Below the pieces are notes generated by a model. That model made no database searches and was not told where the DNA came from. It was given only the letters and a program-made list of their open reading frames with translations. A DNA stretch of 64,000 nucleotides from Streptomyces sp. NBC_00663 (GTDB taxonomy: Bacteria > Actinomycetota > Actinomycetes > Streptomycetales > Streptomycetaceae). This document shows, in pieces, positions 14,783 to 23,516 of this stretch. The DNA lies in assembly GCF_036226885.1 (NCBI RefSeq), contig NZ_CP109027.1:2852001-2916000 (forward strand), given 5' to 3'. Position 1 is the stretch's first letter; the number at the start of each line of letters is the position of its first letter. Made by a program: the position numbers and the translations under genes.

Positions 14783-17110
14783 TCAGGCGAGAGCCACCTC
14801 ACATTCATGCGTGGCGCATGCCCTCCCTGGGGTGACACGGAGGCGCAGACGGCGGCCCGTGGCGAGGATCTCGACCGAGTCGTCGGCCCTCAGGACGGTG
14901 CGTACCGGGTGGTCCCAGATGATCTCCAGCGGCTCGCCCGTGCGCGGCGGCTCGCTCACACAGAGGGTGGCAGCGCGGCCCCGGCGCCGGACCAGCACGC
15001 TCGCGCCCGCGGAGGCGGTGAGCGGCCCTGCCGTCCCGGCCTGCCAGAAGTTGACGGCTGTCAGGCCGAGGGAGGGGACCCTGACCCCCTGCCGGGTGGC
15101 GTCGTTGGCGAGGACCGACATCCGGTGGCGGTCGACGGCCCGGGCGGCGGTCTCGTGACGGGTGGCGCCGGGCAGCAGGACATAGACGTACGAGGCGTCG
15201 GCCGGGTCGGTGCCGTGGTCGAACCAGAGGGTCTGCCAGCGGCGGGTGGCCCGTTCCGTCGTGCTGGTGGCGTTGATGTCGGACCAGGCACCGGTGCGGT
15301 CCTCGCGGAGGGTGCGGAGTGCGCCGTACGGCACCAGGTAGCCGCCGTGGCCTTCGAGGTGGGCCCAGCCGTGGCCGCGTACGAAGGTCTGGGTGCCGTT
15401 CTCCCCCAGGTTGCGGTTGTCGACCACCGTCTCGACCGGGACGCCGTCGGCGCAGGTGATGCCGGCGCCCAGGCAGATCACCGTGTCGTCGGCGCAGAAC
15501 CATGACTTGCGGGCCTGGAGGGTGGAGCCGAGGCCCTTGAGGTGCTGGCCGATCGCCGCGTACTCGCCGTCGGTCACGCCTCCGACCCACCGCACGTCGG
15601 GCTTGGGCTCGCCCCACTCGCCGCCGGCCTTGTCGGGCAGGCGGCGCGTGGAGACGGTCGTACCGGGGAGGCGGTACCAGTCGACCGTCGGCCAGTACCA
15701 GTCCGTGTACTGATCGCCGTTCCCCTCGGCCCACCAGGAGAGCATTCCGGCGCCGGTGTGCCAGCCTCGCGGGTTCTCGCCGTTGCCGCACTCGTAGTGC
15801 GCGATGCGGTCGCTCGCCATGGCGAGGTTCGCGACGAAGCGGGGGCGTCGGTGGACGGCGCGGTCCATGGCGGCGAAGAGGTGGTGACCGAGCGGGGCGG
15901 GGACCGCGGGTTCCGGTGCTTCGGCCACGGCCTGGAGTCTGGCGAGGTCGGCGACCCCGAACTGACGTGCCGTCAAGATCGGTGTGACCGTGTCCCGTTC
16001 GATCCAGTCCTTGATACGGCCGTACCAGCGCTGTCGCTCCGCCGGGCTCGCGCCGGCCGCGAGGAGGGCGATGGCGGCGATGATGCCCTGGCCGTGGAAG
16101 TGGTCGCTGCGCATGACGTGCCGGTCGTCGCTCTTGAGGTAACCCCGGCTGATGGCACGCCCGTTGACGCTGTCCATCATCAACCCGTCGTGGATCAGGG
16201 GCGCGTAGGCGTGCTCGACGCTGTCGAGGACGATCTGCCGGACGGGGTCGGTGACTTCCCACTCCGATCCCGCGAGGAGGGCGAAGAGGCGGCCCAGGCC
16301 GTCGAGCAGGACCTGGCCGTACGTCCCCGAGTAGGCGACCCAGGTGTGCTGCACGAAGGAGCCGTCGGCGTAGAGGCCGTCGCCCTGGGTGACGTACGGG
16401 AAGACCGGGGAGAGCGCGTCGCGGGCGAGGGCGATGCGGTCGGGTGCACGGCCGAGGATGCCGCGCAGGGCGACGGAGCGGCACAGGTCGACGCGGTTGG
16501 CGCCGGTGGAGGTGCCGAAGTAGTCGGTGAGCATCGTGTCGGGGATGAAGTGGTCGACGGCGGCGCAGGCCTGCTGCCGCTGGGTGTCCGTGAGGTGGTC
16601 GTGGAGGGCGGCCACCAGGTCCATGAGCAGGCGGGGGCTGCCTATCTGCCACTCCCACCAGTTGCCGTAACGGGTGGTGGAGGGGTTGTAGACCGTGGCG
16701 GAGAGGTGGTCGAGGCCGCGCAGTACGTCCGCGAGGAGGGTGTCGTCGCCGGTGGAGCCGGTGCCGGGCTGGACCCAGGCCTGAGCCATGGTCCACAGGC
16801 GGCTGTAGCTCTGGGTGATGCCGGAGGGCGGGTCGTAGGGGCGGTCGGGCCACAGGGAGGCGGGGGCGGGGGACATGGCGGCCCGGAAGGCGCGGGCCAG
16901 TTCGCCGGTCTCGGCGAGGCGGGAGGCGTAGGGCTCGGCGGTGGGGTCGTAGCCGTCACCGAGGGAGAGGCCGAGCCAGCGGTGGCGGAGGTCGGCGTAG
17001 GGGTCGGGGTCGGCGGCTCGACTCACCGAGGTGCTGGTGGCGACGAGGGTCGCCGCGAGTAACAGGGCCCTGCGGGTGAGTCTCAGGGAAGTGCCGTGAC
17101 GTGGGTTCAT
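14783..17110 (-). CDS. Secreted polysaccharide lyase family 8 (hyaluronate/chondroitin/xanthan lyase-like)
   Basis: 775 residues from the ATG at 17110. A twin-arginine-type signal (SLRLTRRALLLAATL) precedes an alpha/alpha barrel and a C-terminal beta-sandwich. The PL8 active site can be traced: Asn in TGANRVD (near 203), His in FVQHTWV (near 254), Tyr in SGTYGQ (near 262) and Arg in NGRAISRG (near 317). Enzymes of this family cut uronic-acid polysaccharides by beta-elimination outside the cell; hyaluronan, chondroitin and xanthan are the usual substrates and cannot be separated here. A GTG at 17128 is an alternative start. It is a single gene divergent from the YceI gene. Confidence 0.85.
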   Translation of the reverse strand: MNPRHGTSLRLTRRALLLAATLVATSTSVSRAADPDPYADLRHRWLGLSLGDGYDPTAEPYASRLAETGELARAFRAAMSPAPASLWPDRPYDPPSGITQSYSRLWTMAQAWVQPGTGSTGDDTLLADVLRGLDHLSATVYNPSTTRYGNWWEWQIGSPRLLMDLVAALHDHLTDTQRQQACAAVDHFIPDTMLTDYFGTSTGANRVDLCRSVALRGILGRAPDRIALARDALSPVFPYVTQGDGLYADGSFVQHTWVAYSGTYGQVLLDGLGRLFALLAGSEWEVTDPVRQIVLDSVEHAYAPLIHDGLMMDSVNGRAISRGYLKSDDRHVMRSDHFHGQGIIAAIALLAAGASPAERQRWYGRIKDWIERDTVTPILTARQFGVADLARLQAVAEAPEPAVPAPLGHHLFAAMDRAVHRRPRFVANLAMASDRIAHYECGNGENPRGWHTGAGMLSWWAEGNGDQYTDWYWPTVDWYRLPGTTVSTRRLPDKAGGEWGEPKPDVRWVGGVTDGEYAAIGQHLKGLGSTLQARKSWFCADDTVICLGAGITCADGVPVETVVDNRNLGENGTQTFVRGHGWAHLEGHGGYLVPYGALRTLREDRTGAWSDINATSTTERATRRWQTLWFDHGTDPADASYVYVLLPGATRHETAARAVDRHRMSVLANDATRQGVRVPSLGLTAVNFWQAGTAGPLTASAGASVLVRRRGRAATLCVSEPPRTGEPLEIIWDHPVRTVLRADDSVEILATGRRLRLRVTPGRACATHECEVALA

Positions 17111-17162
17111 GCCTTGGGCATCTACCACCTCAGGGTATTCGCGCCAACACGTTGCGGATGAT

Positions 17163-17222
17163 GTTGAAACTTGAATGGAATAGGTCTACCGTCGTCCGTG
17201 TTGGATAGTTCAACGTTCAACT
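17163..17222 (+). promoter_or_regulatory. MarR-type operator upstream of the YceI gene
   Basis: A near-perfect 16-bp palindrome AGTTCAACGTTCAACT (17207-17222; only one symmetric pair fails) lies 24 nt before the ATG. A related TTGAAACTTGAA is at 17164-17175. Paired TTCAA/TTGAA half-sites are characteristic of MarR-family sites. No MarR gene is present in the window. Confidence 0.5.
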
Positions 17223-17245
17223 TACTCACTCCGAAGGAGCACACC

Positions 17246-17800
17246 ATGGCGAACACCGACCTGACCGCCCTGACCGGTGACTACACGATCGACACGGCCC
17301 ACTCCACGATCGGCTTCACCGTCCGTCACGCCATGGTCACCAACGTCAAGGGGAAGTTCCTCGACTTCAGCGGCTCGCTGCACCTGGACGGCGGCGACCC
17401 GTCCGCGTCGTCGGCCTCCATCGACGTCAAGATGGAGAGCATCGACACCGGCTCCGCCGACCGCGACGCTCACCTCAAGAGCGCGGACTTCTTCAAGATC
17501 GAGGAGTTCCCGACCATGACCTTCCGCTCCACCAAGGCGGAGTCCCTGGGCGGCGAGGACTACCGGATCACCGGTGACCTGACCATCCTCGGCACCACCA
17601 AGCCGCTCAGCATCGACCTGGAGTTCAACGGCGCCGCGAAGGACCCGTTCGGCAACGAGCGCGTCGGCTTCGAGGGCAAGGCGGAGATCCTGCGCTCGGA
17701 GTGGGGCCTGACGTGGAACGCCGCGCTGGAGACGGGCGGGGTGCTGGTCTCCGACAAGATCAAGCTGAACTTCGACATCTCGGCGATCAAGAACGCGTGA
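17246..17800 (+). CDS. YceI family lipid-binding protein
   Basis: 184 residues covering the full YceI domain: GDYTIDTAHSTIGFTVRHAMVTNVKGKF at the start, then SADFFKIEEFPTMTFRST, GDLTILGTTKPLSIDLEFNG and a final EWGLTWNAALETGGVLVSDKIKL. YceI proteins are lipocalin-like beta-barrels that bind isoprenoid or other lipophilic ligands. No signal peptide is present, so a cytoplasmic form is likely. The ATG at 17246 has GAAGGAG upstream; the longer open frame from 17171 runs through the operator and is not used. Expression is probably repressor-controlled through the palindrome just upstream. Confidence 0.9.
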   Translation: MANTDLTALTGDYTIDTAHSTIGFTVRHAMVTNVKGKFLDFSGSLHLDGGDPSASSASIDVKMESIDTGSADRDAHLKSADFFKIEEFPTMTFRSTKAESLGGEDYRITGDLTILGTTKPLSIDLEFNGAAKDPFGNERVGFEGKAEILRSEWGLTWNAALETGGVLVSDKIKLNFDISAIKNA

Positions 17801-17813
17801 GCCATCGGCGAGG

Positions 17814-17845
17814 GCGCCGGTGAGCTGCTCGTGGCTCACCGGCGC
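17814..17845. terminator. Bidirectional terminator between the YceI gene and a convergent gene
   Basis: 12-bp perfect stem GCGCCGGTGAGC / GCTCACCGGCGC with an 8-base loop. It overlaps the stop codon of the reverse-strand gene. Confidence 0.75.
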
Positions 17846-18912
17846 TTCGGCGCCATGGCGGCACCGTCGGCCCTGCGGACGGTGCAGACGACGTAGTGCG
17901 CTCCGGATTCCCAGGAGAGCTCGCTCACCCAGGAGCCCGCCGAGTAGGCCGACGAGGCGTAGCCGTGCTCGGCCGGCGGCACAGCGATCTCGCAGTAGCG
18001 GCCCGGGTCCCCCTTGATCTGGCCGAACGTCATGTCGGAGCCGAACCGGGCGAACCCGAGCACTTCCTCGTCGTGCGGTTGGGAGCAGGAGGCCAGGCGG
18101 GCGCTCCGGCTCGACACCACGTCGAGGCAGTCGCCCTTCTGCATGTTGGCCGTGCCGAGGAAGCTGTACCCGGGCTTCCGGAAGGCGTCGAGCGGTCCGT
18201 ACACGGGGCCGTGCGCGCCCAGCACCAGGCACGACGTGACGCGGCCCGCGCCCTGGAACGTGGCCCGCGTCGGGACCACGGCGAAGCTGCGGACGTCGGG
18301 GAGCTTCGCACGCGCCTTCCTGGTGCGCTGTTCGCACTTCACGGGCCCCTCCCGGCGCGCCTCGGCAGCACTCTCGGCAGGGACGACCGCGAGCACCTGG
18401 CCGTCGGGGTACGTGGTGCAGGTGGACTCCTCCGTCAGCCGTGGCACCCCGTCGAAGCGAACGCCCCCCGGCCACGCCGCGACGACACAGTCACCGACGG
18501 CGAGTGGTGTGCCGACCTCCACCACCGCCCCCGGGCCGGTCAACTCCGCTTCACCGGACCGCCATTGCATCAGTCCCAGCGCCACCCCGCCGACCGCGGC
18601 GACGCCCACGGCACCCGCCAGCACCGCCCGCACGAGTCCGCCGCCTCGGCGCTTCCGTTCAGGGCCGGCGGACAGAACCAGCGCGGGCAACTCGGCCACC
18701 ATGCACGGCTCGTGCGCGTCGGCCACCTCGGCCGCGGTGAACGGCACCCGCGTACCCGCGGACGGCAGCGGTACCCCCAACAGCCCCGCCACCACCCGCC
18801 GTTGCAGCGGATACTCCCCGAACCGCGGCGCCGGCAGCTCCTCCCGGACCCCGTCCCCCGGCGCTGCCCCGAAGAACATCATCAGCACCCGCCGCCACAG
18901 TGGCGCCCTCAC
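17836..18912 (-). CDS. Membrane-anchored hypothetical protein (extracytoplasmic cysteine-containing domain)
   Basis: 358 residues from a GTG at 18912. A cytoplasmic part of about 105 residues (FTAAEVADAHEPCMVAELPALVL) is followed by one membrane segment near residues 115-135 (LVRAVLAGAVGVAAVGGVALGL). The long outer domain contains regularly spaced cysteines (VGDCVVA, ESTCTTYP, VKCEQRT, TSCLVLG, GDCLDVV, LASCSQPHDEEV, RYCEIA, YVVCTV), suggesting disulphides. The SQPHDEEV pattern resembles septum-formation-type domains of actinobacteria. The start overlaps the stop of the upstream gene (18909) in a GTGA junction, so the two membrane proteins are translationally coupled. Confidence 0.75.
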   Translation of the reverse strand: MRAPLWRRVLMMFFGAAPGDGVREELPAPRFGEYPLQRRVVAGLLGVPLPSAGTRVPFTAAEVADAHEPCMVAELPALVLSAGPERKRRGGGLVRAVLAGAVGVAAVGGVALGLMQWRSGEAELTGPGAVVEVGTPLAVGDCVVAAWPGGVRFDGVPRLTEESTCTTYPDGQVLAVVPAESAAEARREGPVKCEQRTRKARAKLPDVRSFAVVPTRATFQGAGRVTSCLVLGAHGPVYGPLDAFRKPGYSFLGTANMQKGDCLDVVSSRSARLASCSQPHDEEVLGFARFGSDMTFGQIKGDPGRYCEIAVPPAEHGYASSAYSAGSWVSELSWESGAHYVVCTVRRADGAAMAPKRR

Positions 18913-19301
18913 TGACCGCTCCCGGGACCGGCCGTCTCCAGGGAACTCTCGGCCTGGGCCGGCGTCCCCGCGACCAGGCTCGCCACCTGGGGGACCGCCC
19001 CCAGCGTGGCCAGTACCGCGGGGGCGCAGACGCCGAGGGCCACCGCCGCGTACGCCCCGCTGATCTGGCCGCTCGCTCCGAAGAGGAGGGCTGTTGTCGC
19101 GCCGATGGCAGCACGGAGGACGGCGAGGCAGGTGTGGGCGGCCAGGTCCAGGTACTGCCGTAGGGGTGGGGGCTTCGCGCGGCGGCGGCCCGTGGAGGTG
19201 CGGCGCGCGGCCTGCCATTGCGCGCAGCCCCGGAAGACGGCCAGGAGCTCGACGCTCAGGCCTCCCCCGGCGCCCAGCACGCCGAACTGCCACCAGGTCA
19301 T
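18909..19301 (-). CDS. Small hypothetical membrane protein
   Basis: 130 residues from the ATG at 19301 (GGGGA upstream). An N-terminal hydrophobic segment (MTWWQFGVLGAGGGLSVELLAVF), a basic loop (RRTSTGRRRAKPPP), then two hydrophobic stretches (near 55-75 and 80-105) give two or three predicted membrane passes. It is coupled to the following membrane protein by overlapping stop and start codons. The family is not recognised; the pair probably acts together at the membrane. Confidence 0.65.
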   Translation of the reverse strand: MTWWQFGVLGAGGGLSVELLAVFRGCAQWQAARRTSTGRRRAKPPPLRQYLDLAAHTCLAVLRAAIGATTALLFGASGQISGAYAAVALGVCAPAVLATLGAVPQVASLVAGTPAQAESSLETAGPGSGQ

Positions 19302-19625
19302 CGCGTCCCCCGTCGCTGCCAGTGGTCGTCCAGCATTCCGACTCGGCGCGGGGAAGGGGAGCGGACTACGGACGACGCGGGACAAATACGTTACAGAGTG
19401 CGACGGTTGCAGTAGTCGACGTACGGCGTCGTTAATCCCTGCGCGGGACCGGGTCGAACGAGTAGCCTGCCCGCGTGTCCAGCCCCGAGGCGTCCAGACT
19501 CCGGCCACCGGCTCTCCGGTGGCTGCTCGTGACGTCGGGCTGACAGGCCCCGCTCCGCGCTGCCCGGACGGCCGGTACTTCGTGCCGTGTACGACTTCTT
19601 CTGCTTCGGGTTGCGGAGTTCCTTC
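19302..19625. other. Divergent intergenic region
   Basis: 324 bases between the membrane-protein pair (leftward) and the MFS gene (rightward). A short CGACG-N5-CGTCG dyad lies near 19418-19432, just upstream of a GTTAATCC. No gene was seen; both promoters presumably lie here but cannot be placed with confidence. Confidence 0.45.
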
Positions 19626-20801
19626 ATGCCGTTCGCTTTGTTCCTGCTGGGCGTCGCCGTGTTCGCCCAGGGGACGTCCGAGTTCATGCTGTCCGGGCTG
19701 CTGCCGGACATCGCCCGTGAGCTGCGTGTGTCCGTCACGGACGCGGGCTCGCTCACCTCTGCCTTCGCCGTGGGGATGGTGGTCGGCGCGCCCCTGATGG
19801 CCGGGCTCGCCCGGCGCTGGTCACGGCGGGGGGCGCTGCTGGGGTTTCTGGTCGCCTTCCTCTGCGCTCACGTGGTCGGCGCGATGACGGGGAGTTTCGA
19901 AGTGCTGCTCGCCACGCGGGTCGTGGGGGCGCTGGCCAACGCCGGGTTCCTGGCCGTCGCCCTGGTCGCGGCCGTCGAGATGGTGCCGCCGGACGCCAAG
20001 GGGCGGGCGACCTCGACGCTGCTGGGCGGGGTCACGCTGGCCTGTGTCGTAGGGGTGCCCGCCGGGGCGCTGCTGGGCCAACTGTGGGGCTGGCGTGCGG
20101 CGTTCTGGGCGGTGGCGCTCGTGGCCGTGCCGGCCGTGGTGGCCGTGGCCCGGTCCGTACCCCGCAGTCCCGCCGGGCAAGCTCCCGCGCTGGGCGGTGA
20201 GTTGAGGTCGCTCCGCTCTCCCCGGCTGCTCGCTCTGCTCCTGCTCGGCGCGCTCGTGAACGGGGCGACCTTCTGCTCGTTCACCTATCTCGCGCCCCTC
20301 GCCACCGAAGTCACCGGGCTGGGCGACGGATGGGTACCGGTCGTGCTCGCGCTGTTCGGCCTCGGGGCGTTCGTCGGAGTACGGGTCGGCGGTCACCTCG
20401 CCGACCGGCGGCCGGTGACGGTCGTGGGCGGTGGTGGTGTCGCCCTGTGCGTGGGCTGGGTCGCGCTCGCGCTCGGCGCCAACGACCCGGCCGTGGCGCT
20501 CGGGCTCGTGCTCGTGCAGGGGGCGCTCTCCTTCGGCGTCGGGTCCGCGCTGATCTCCCGGGCGCTGTACGCGGCACCGGGCGCCCCGACGCTGGCCGGT
20601 GGCTTCGCCACGGCCGCCTTCAACGTGGGGGCCGCTTGCGGACCTTGGCTCGGCGGTGCGGCGATCGGCGACGGCGCTTATCGGGCGCCGTTGTGGGTGA
20701 GCGCGGGGCTGGTGGCGCTGGCCCTGGTGACGGGAGCCGGCGCCCTGGCCGGCGTACGGCGGAAAGAGGGCGCGGAGCAGGAGCCTCGTCCCGCACCATG
20801 A
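19626..20801 (+). CDS. MFS efflux transporter, Cmx/CmlR chloramphenicol-type
   Basis: 391 residues, 12 predicted membrane segments. The start MPFALFLLGVAVFAQGTSEFMLSGLLPDIA is the signature of the Cmx/CmrA/CmlR drug:H+ antiporters, and the loop 2-3 motif appears as GLARRWSRRG. It probably exports chloramphenicol-like or other hydrophobic drugs. The ATG at 19626 has GCGGAG upstream; a GTG at 19587 in frame has no ribosome site. The stop overlaps (ATGA) the start of the next, broken gene. Confidence 0.85.
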   Translation: MPFALFLLGVAVFAQGTSEFMLSGLLPDIARELRVSVTDAGSLTSAFAVGMVVGAPLMAGLARRWSRRGALLGFLVAFLCAHVVGAMTGSFEVLLATRVVGALANAGFLAVALVAAVEMVPPDAKGRATSTLLGGVTLACVVGVPAGALLGQLWGWRAAFWAVALVAVPAVVAVARSVPRSPAGQAPALGGELRSLRSPRLLALLLLGALVNGATFCSFTYLAPLATEVTGLGDGWVPVVLALFGLGAFVGVRVGGHLADRRPVTVVGGGGVALCVGWVALALGANDPAVALGLVLVQGALSFGVGSALISRALYAAPGAPTLAGGFATAAFNVGAACGPWLGGAAIGDGAYRAPLWVSAGLVALALVTGAGALAGVRRKEGAEQEPRPAP

Positions 20802-21172
20802 GCCGTATGACCGCTGCCGCTCCCGCACCCGCACCGCATGCCACCTGGGTTCTCGTCGCCTCGTACGAGAACGTCGCCGGATGTCCCCGCCCCCTGGCCG
20901 CCGTTCGCGCTTGACTGCGTGAGCGCGGCATCGACTGGATGCCGTTCGTCGGTGAGGAGATCCGGTGGGATCTCGCGTGCGGGCCCGGTGCGGACGGGCG
21001 GTGGCACGGGTGGTTCGCGGTGTATGTCGACGGCGAGGCGTTGCGGCGGCTCGGGCTGCATCCGAGCCAGTCGGCCTCCGTCGTCGACGGGCCCTCGCCG
21101 CCCGCGTGGTGGCATGCCGCCGGGGAGCGGTACGGGCGGCGGTGGCCGGTCTCGCCCCGGCGCCGCGCCTGA
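20798..21172 (+). pseudogene. Small hypothetical gene interrupted by an in-frame TGA
   Basis: The frame starts at an ATG overlapping the MFS stop (ATGA). It reads about 38 codons (…TWVLVASYENVAGCPRPLAAVRA), meets TGA at 20912-20914, and continues in the same frame with normal codon usage (LRERGIDWMPFVGEEIRWDL… through YVDGEALRRLGLHP) to a natural stop at 21172, 125 codons in all. Either the stop is a nonsense mutation or sequencing error, or the 3' part is expressed from the ATG at 20939, or UGA is read through (context UGA-CUG). The protein is not recognised; it has no membrane segment. Confidence 0.6.
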
Positions 21173-21246
21173 ACCGGCCCGGCACATGTGAGGATCCGTC
21201 GATTACGGCCACCGCGCCGGCCGCGGCTCGCTACCTTCCCGGAATC

Positions 21247-22317
21247 ATGGAACGTGAAGTGGCGGACACCGGTGTCCGGGGGCAACGGCAGGTCGGCGCC
21301 GTGGGCTGTGGGGCCCGCGGTACGGGGTGTTTCTTACGCGTCGCCGGGTTCTTCGCGGCGATGGGCGGGGCCGGGCATCTGCGGGCCCCCTCGGTCTACG
21401 ACTACGGCAATCCCGGGAACGCGATCTGGACGGGACTGCTGATGATCGCCGGGGGAATGGCGGCGGTCGTCGCGGGGTCGCGGCTCGCCCGGCACGGGCG
21501 TCGGCACACCGCCCGGGTGCTGGAGCGGCCGGAGGAGTTGCCGGACCGGAGGTTCACGCTGTATCTGCGCCCCTTCGACGTGGACCACGCGTTGAACAGG
21601 GTGATGCAGGCGCCCAGGGCCAGTCTGCGCGAGCGGGTCACCCACACCAGTGGGCGGACGTTCGAGGAGGCGCTGGCGCGCGGACTGCGGCGCCGGTTCG
21701 GGCGGGTCGTGGCGGTCGGGAAGCCGGGCGAGCGGCTGCCGTTGCCCGGCGCCGACCGCTTCTATCTGCCGCTGGCCGAGTGGCAGGCGCCGGTCAGCGC
21801 GCTGATCGGGCGGGCCCGTGTCGTCGCGCTCGTGACCGGTTCGAGCGCCGGCACGCTGTGGGAACTCACCGAGTGCATGCGGCTGTTGCCGCCGGAACGG
21901 CTGCTGCTCCTCGTCTTCTCGGACGAGGTGGAGTACGAGGAGTTCCGCGCGGCCGTTCCCGCGGCCTTCGAGGAGCGGTCGCGGGAGCTGGTCGGCGAGG
22001 GTTCGGTGGGTGAGGGTTCGGTGCCCTTGCGGACGCCCGTCTTCCCGGCGTATCCGCCGCTGCACAATCCTCAATCCCTCGTCCGCGGAACGGGACTTCA
22101 GGGGCTCATTCACTTCGACGCCGCCTGGCAGCCGACGTTCACACGCTGCGACTACACCCGTTTCTGGACGCTCACACTCATGGGGCGGCAGATGAAGATG
22201 GAGCGGCGCATGGTGCGGCCGGTGCTCCGGCGGCTGGCCGAGGCGACGGTCGAGGGGGCGGCCGAGGGAGCGGCCGAGGGAGCGGACGGGCGTGGCCGAA
22301 TCGCGCCCCTTGCCTGA
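21247..22317 (+). CDS. Membrane-anchored TIR-like domain protein
   Basis: 356 residues. A weak hydrophobic stretch near 27-45 and a clear membrane segment near 60-80 precede a cytoplasmic alpha/beta domain of about 230 residues. The domain reads FTLYLRPFDVD, then FEEALARGLRRRFGRVVAVGKPGERLPLPGADRFYLP, then LIGRARVVALVTGSSAGTLWELTECMRLLPPERLLLLVF. The strand-helix order and the SSxGTxWELxE box (Glu206) resemble TIR-type folds, whose catalytic Glu sits in a comparable helix. NAD cleavage or signalling is therefore possible but unproven. The C-terminus carries short AEG repeats. The longer open frame from 20965 is not supported. Confidence 0.7.
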   Translation: MEREVADTGVRGQRQVGAVGCGARGTGCFLRVAGFFAAMGGAGHLRAPSVYDYGNPGNAIWTGLLMIAGGMAAVVAGSRLARHGRRHTARVLERPEELPDRRFTLYLRPFDVDHALNRVMQAPRASLRERVTHTSGRTFEEALARGLRRRFGRVVAVGKPGERLPLPGADRFYLPLAEWQAPVSALIGRARVVALVTGSSAGTLWELTECMRLLPPERLLLLVFSDEVEYEEFRAAVPAAFEERSRELVGEGSVGEGSVPLRTPVFPAYPPLHNPQSLVRGTGLQGLIHFDAAWQPTFTRCDYTRFWTLTLMGRQMKMERRMVRPVLRRLAEATVEGAAEGAAEGADGRGRIAPLA

Positions 22318-22338
22318 GGTCTCACAGCGTTCTCATAA

Positions 22339-23262
<924 letters not shown>

Positions 23263-23335
23263 CGACGGTCGTCACCCGTCCCATCCCTGGGGGCTGCCGC
23301 CCCCAGACCCCCGCTTCGGCCCCGAAAGGGCCTCG

Positions 23336-23386
23336 TCCTCAAACGCCGGACGGGCTGGGTTTCTCAGCCCCTCCGGCGTTTGAGGA
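23336..23386. terminator. Intergenic hairpin with CTCAAACGCCGG arms
   Basis: Arms TCCTCAAACGCCGG (23336-23349) and CCGGCGTTTGAGGA (23373-23386) with an inner GGCTG/CAGCC stem. I know this CTCAAACGCCGG-type hairpin as a recurring intergenic element between Streptomyces genes. GC-rich palindromic sequence surrounds it (23285-23450). It separates two convergent genes and works in both directions. Confidence 0.7.
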
Positions 23387-23516
23387 GCGGGGGTCCAGGG
23401 GGCAGAGCCCCCTGGGAGCGGGGTGGAAGGGGCGGCAGCCCCTGGGGATGGGACGGGTAGGGGCGGCGGGGGCGAAGAGAAGTCTGTGTGAGCCCGGCCC
23501 CTCAGAACCCGCCCCC

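Noticed and set aside
20912-20914. TGA read as selenocysteine
   Set aside because: No sign of a selenoprotein family, no catalytic Cys equivalent at this position, and no SECIS-like element recognised; nonsense mutation or leaky stop is simpler.
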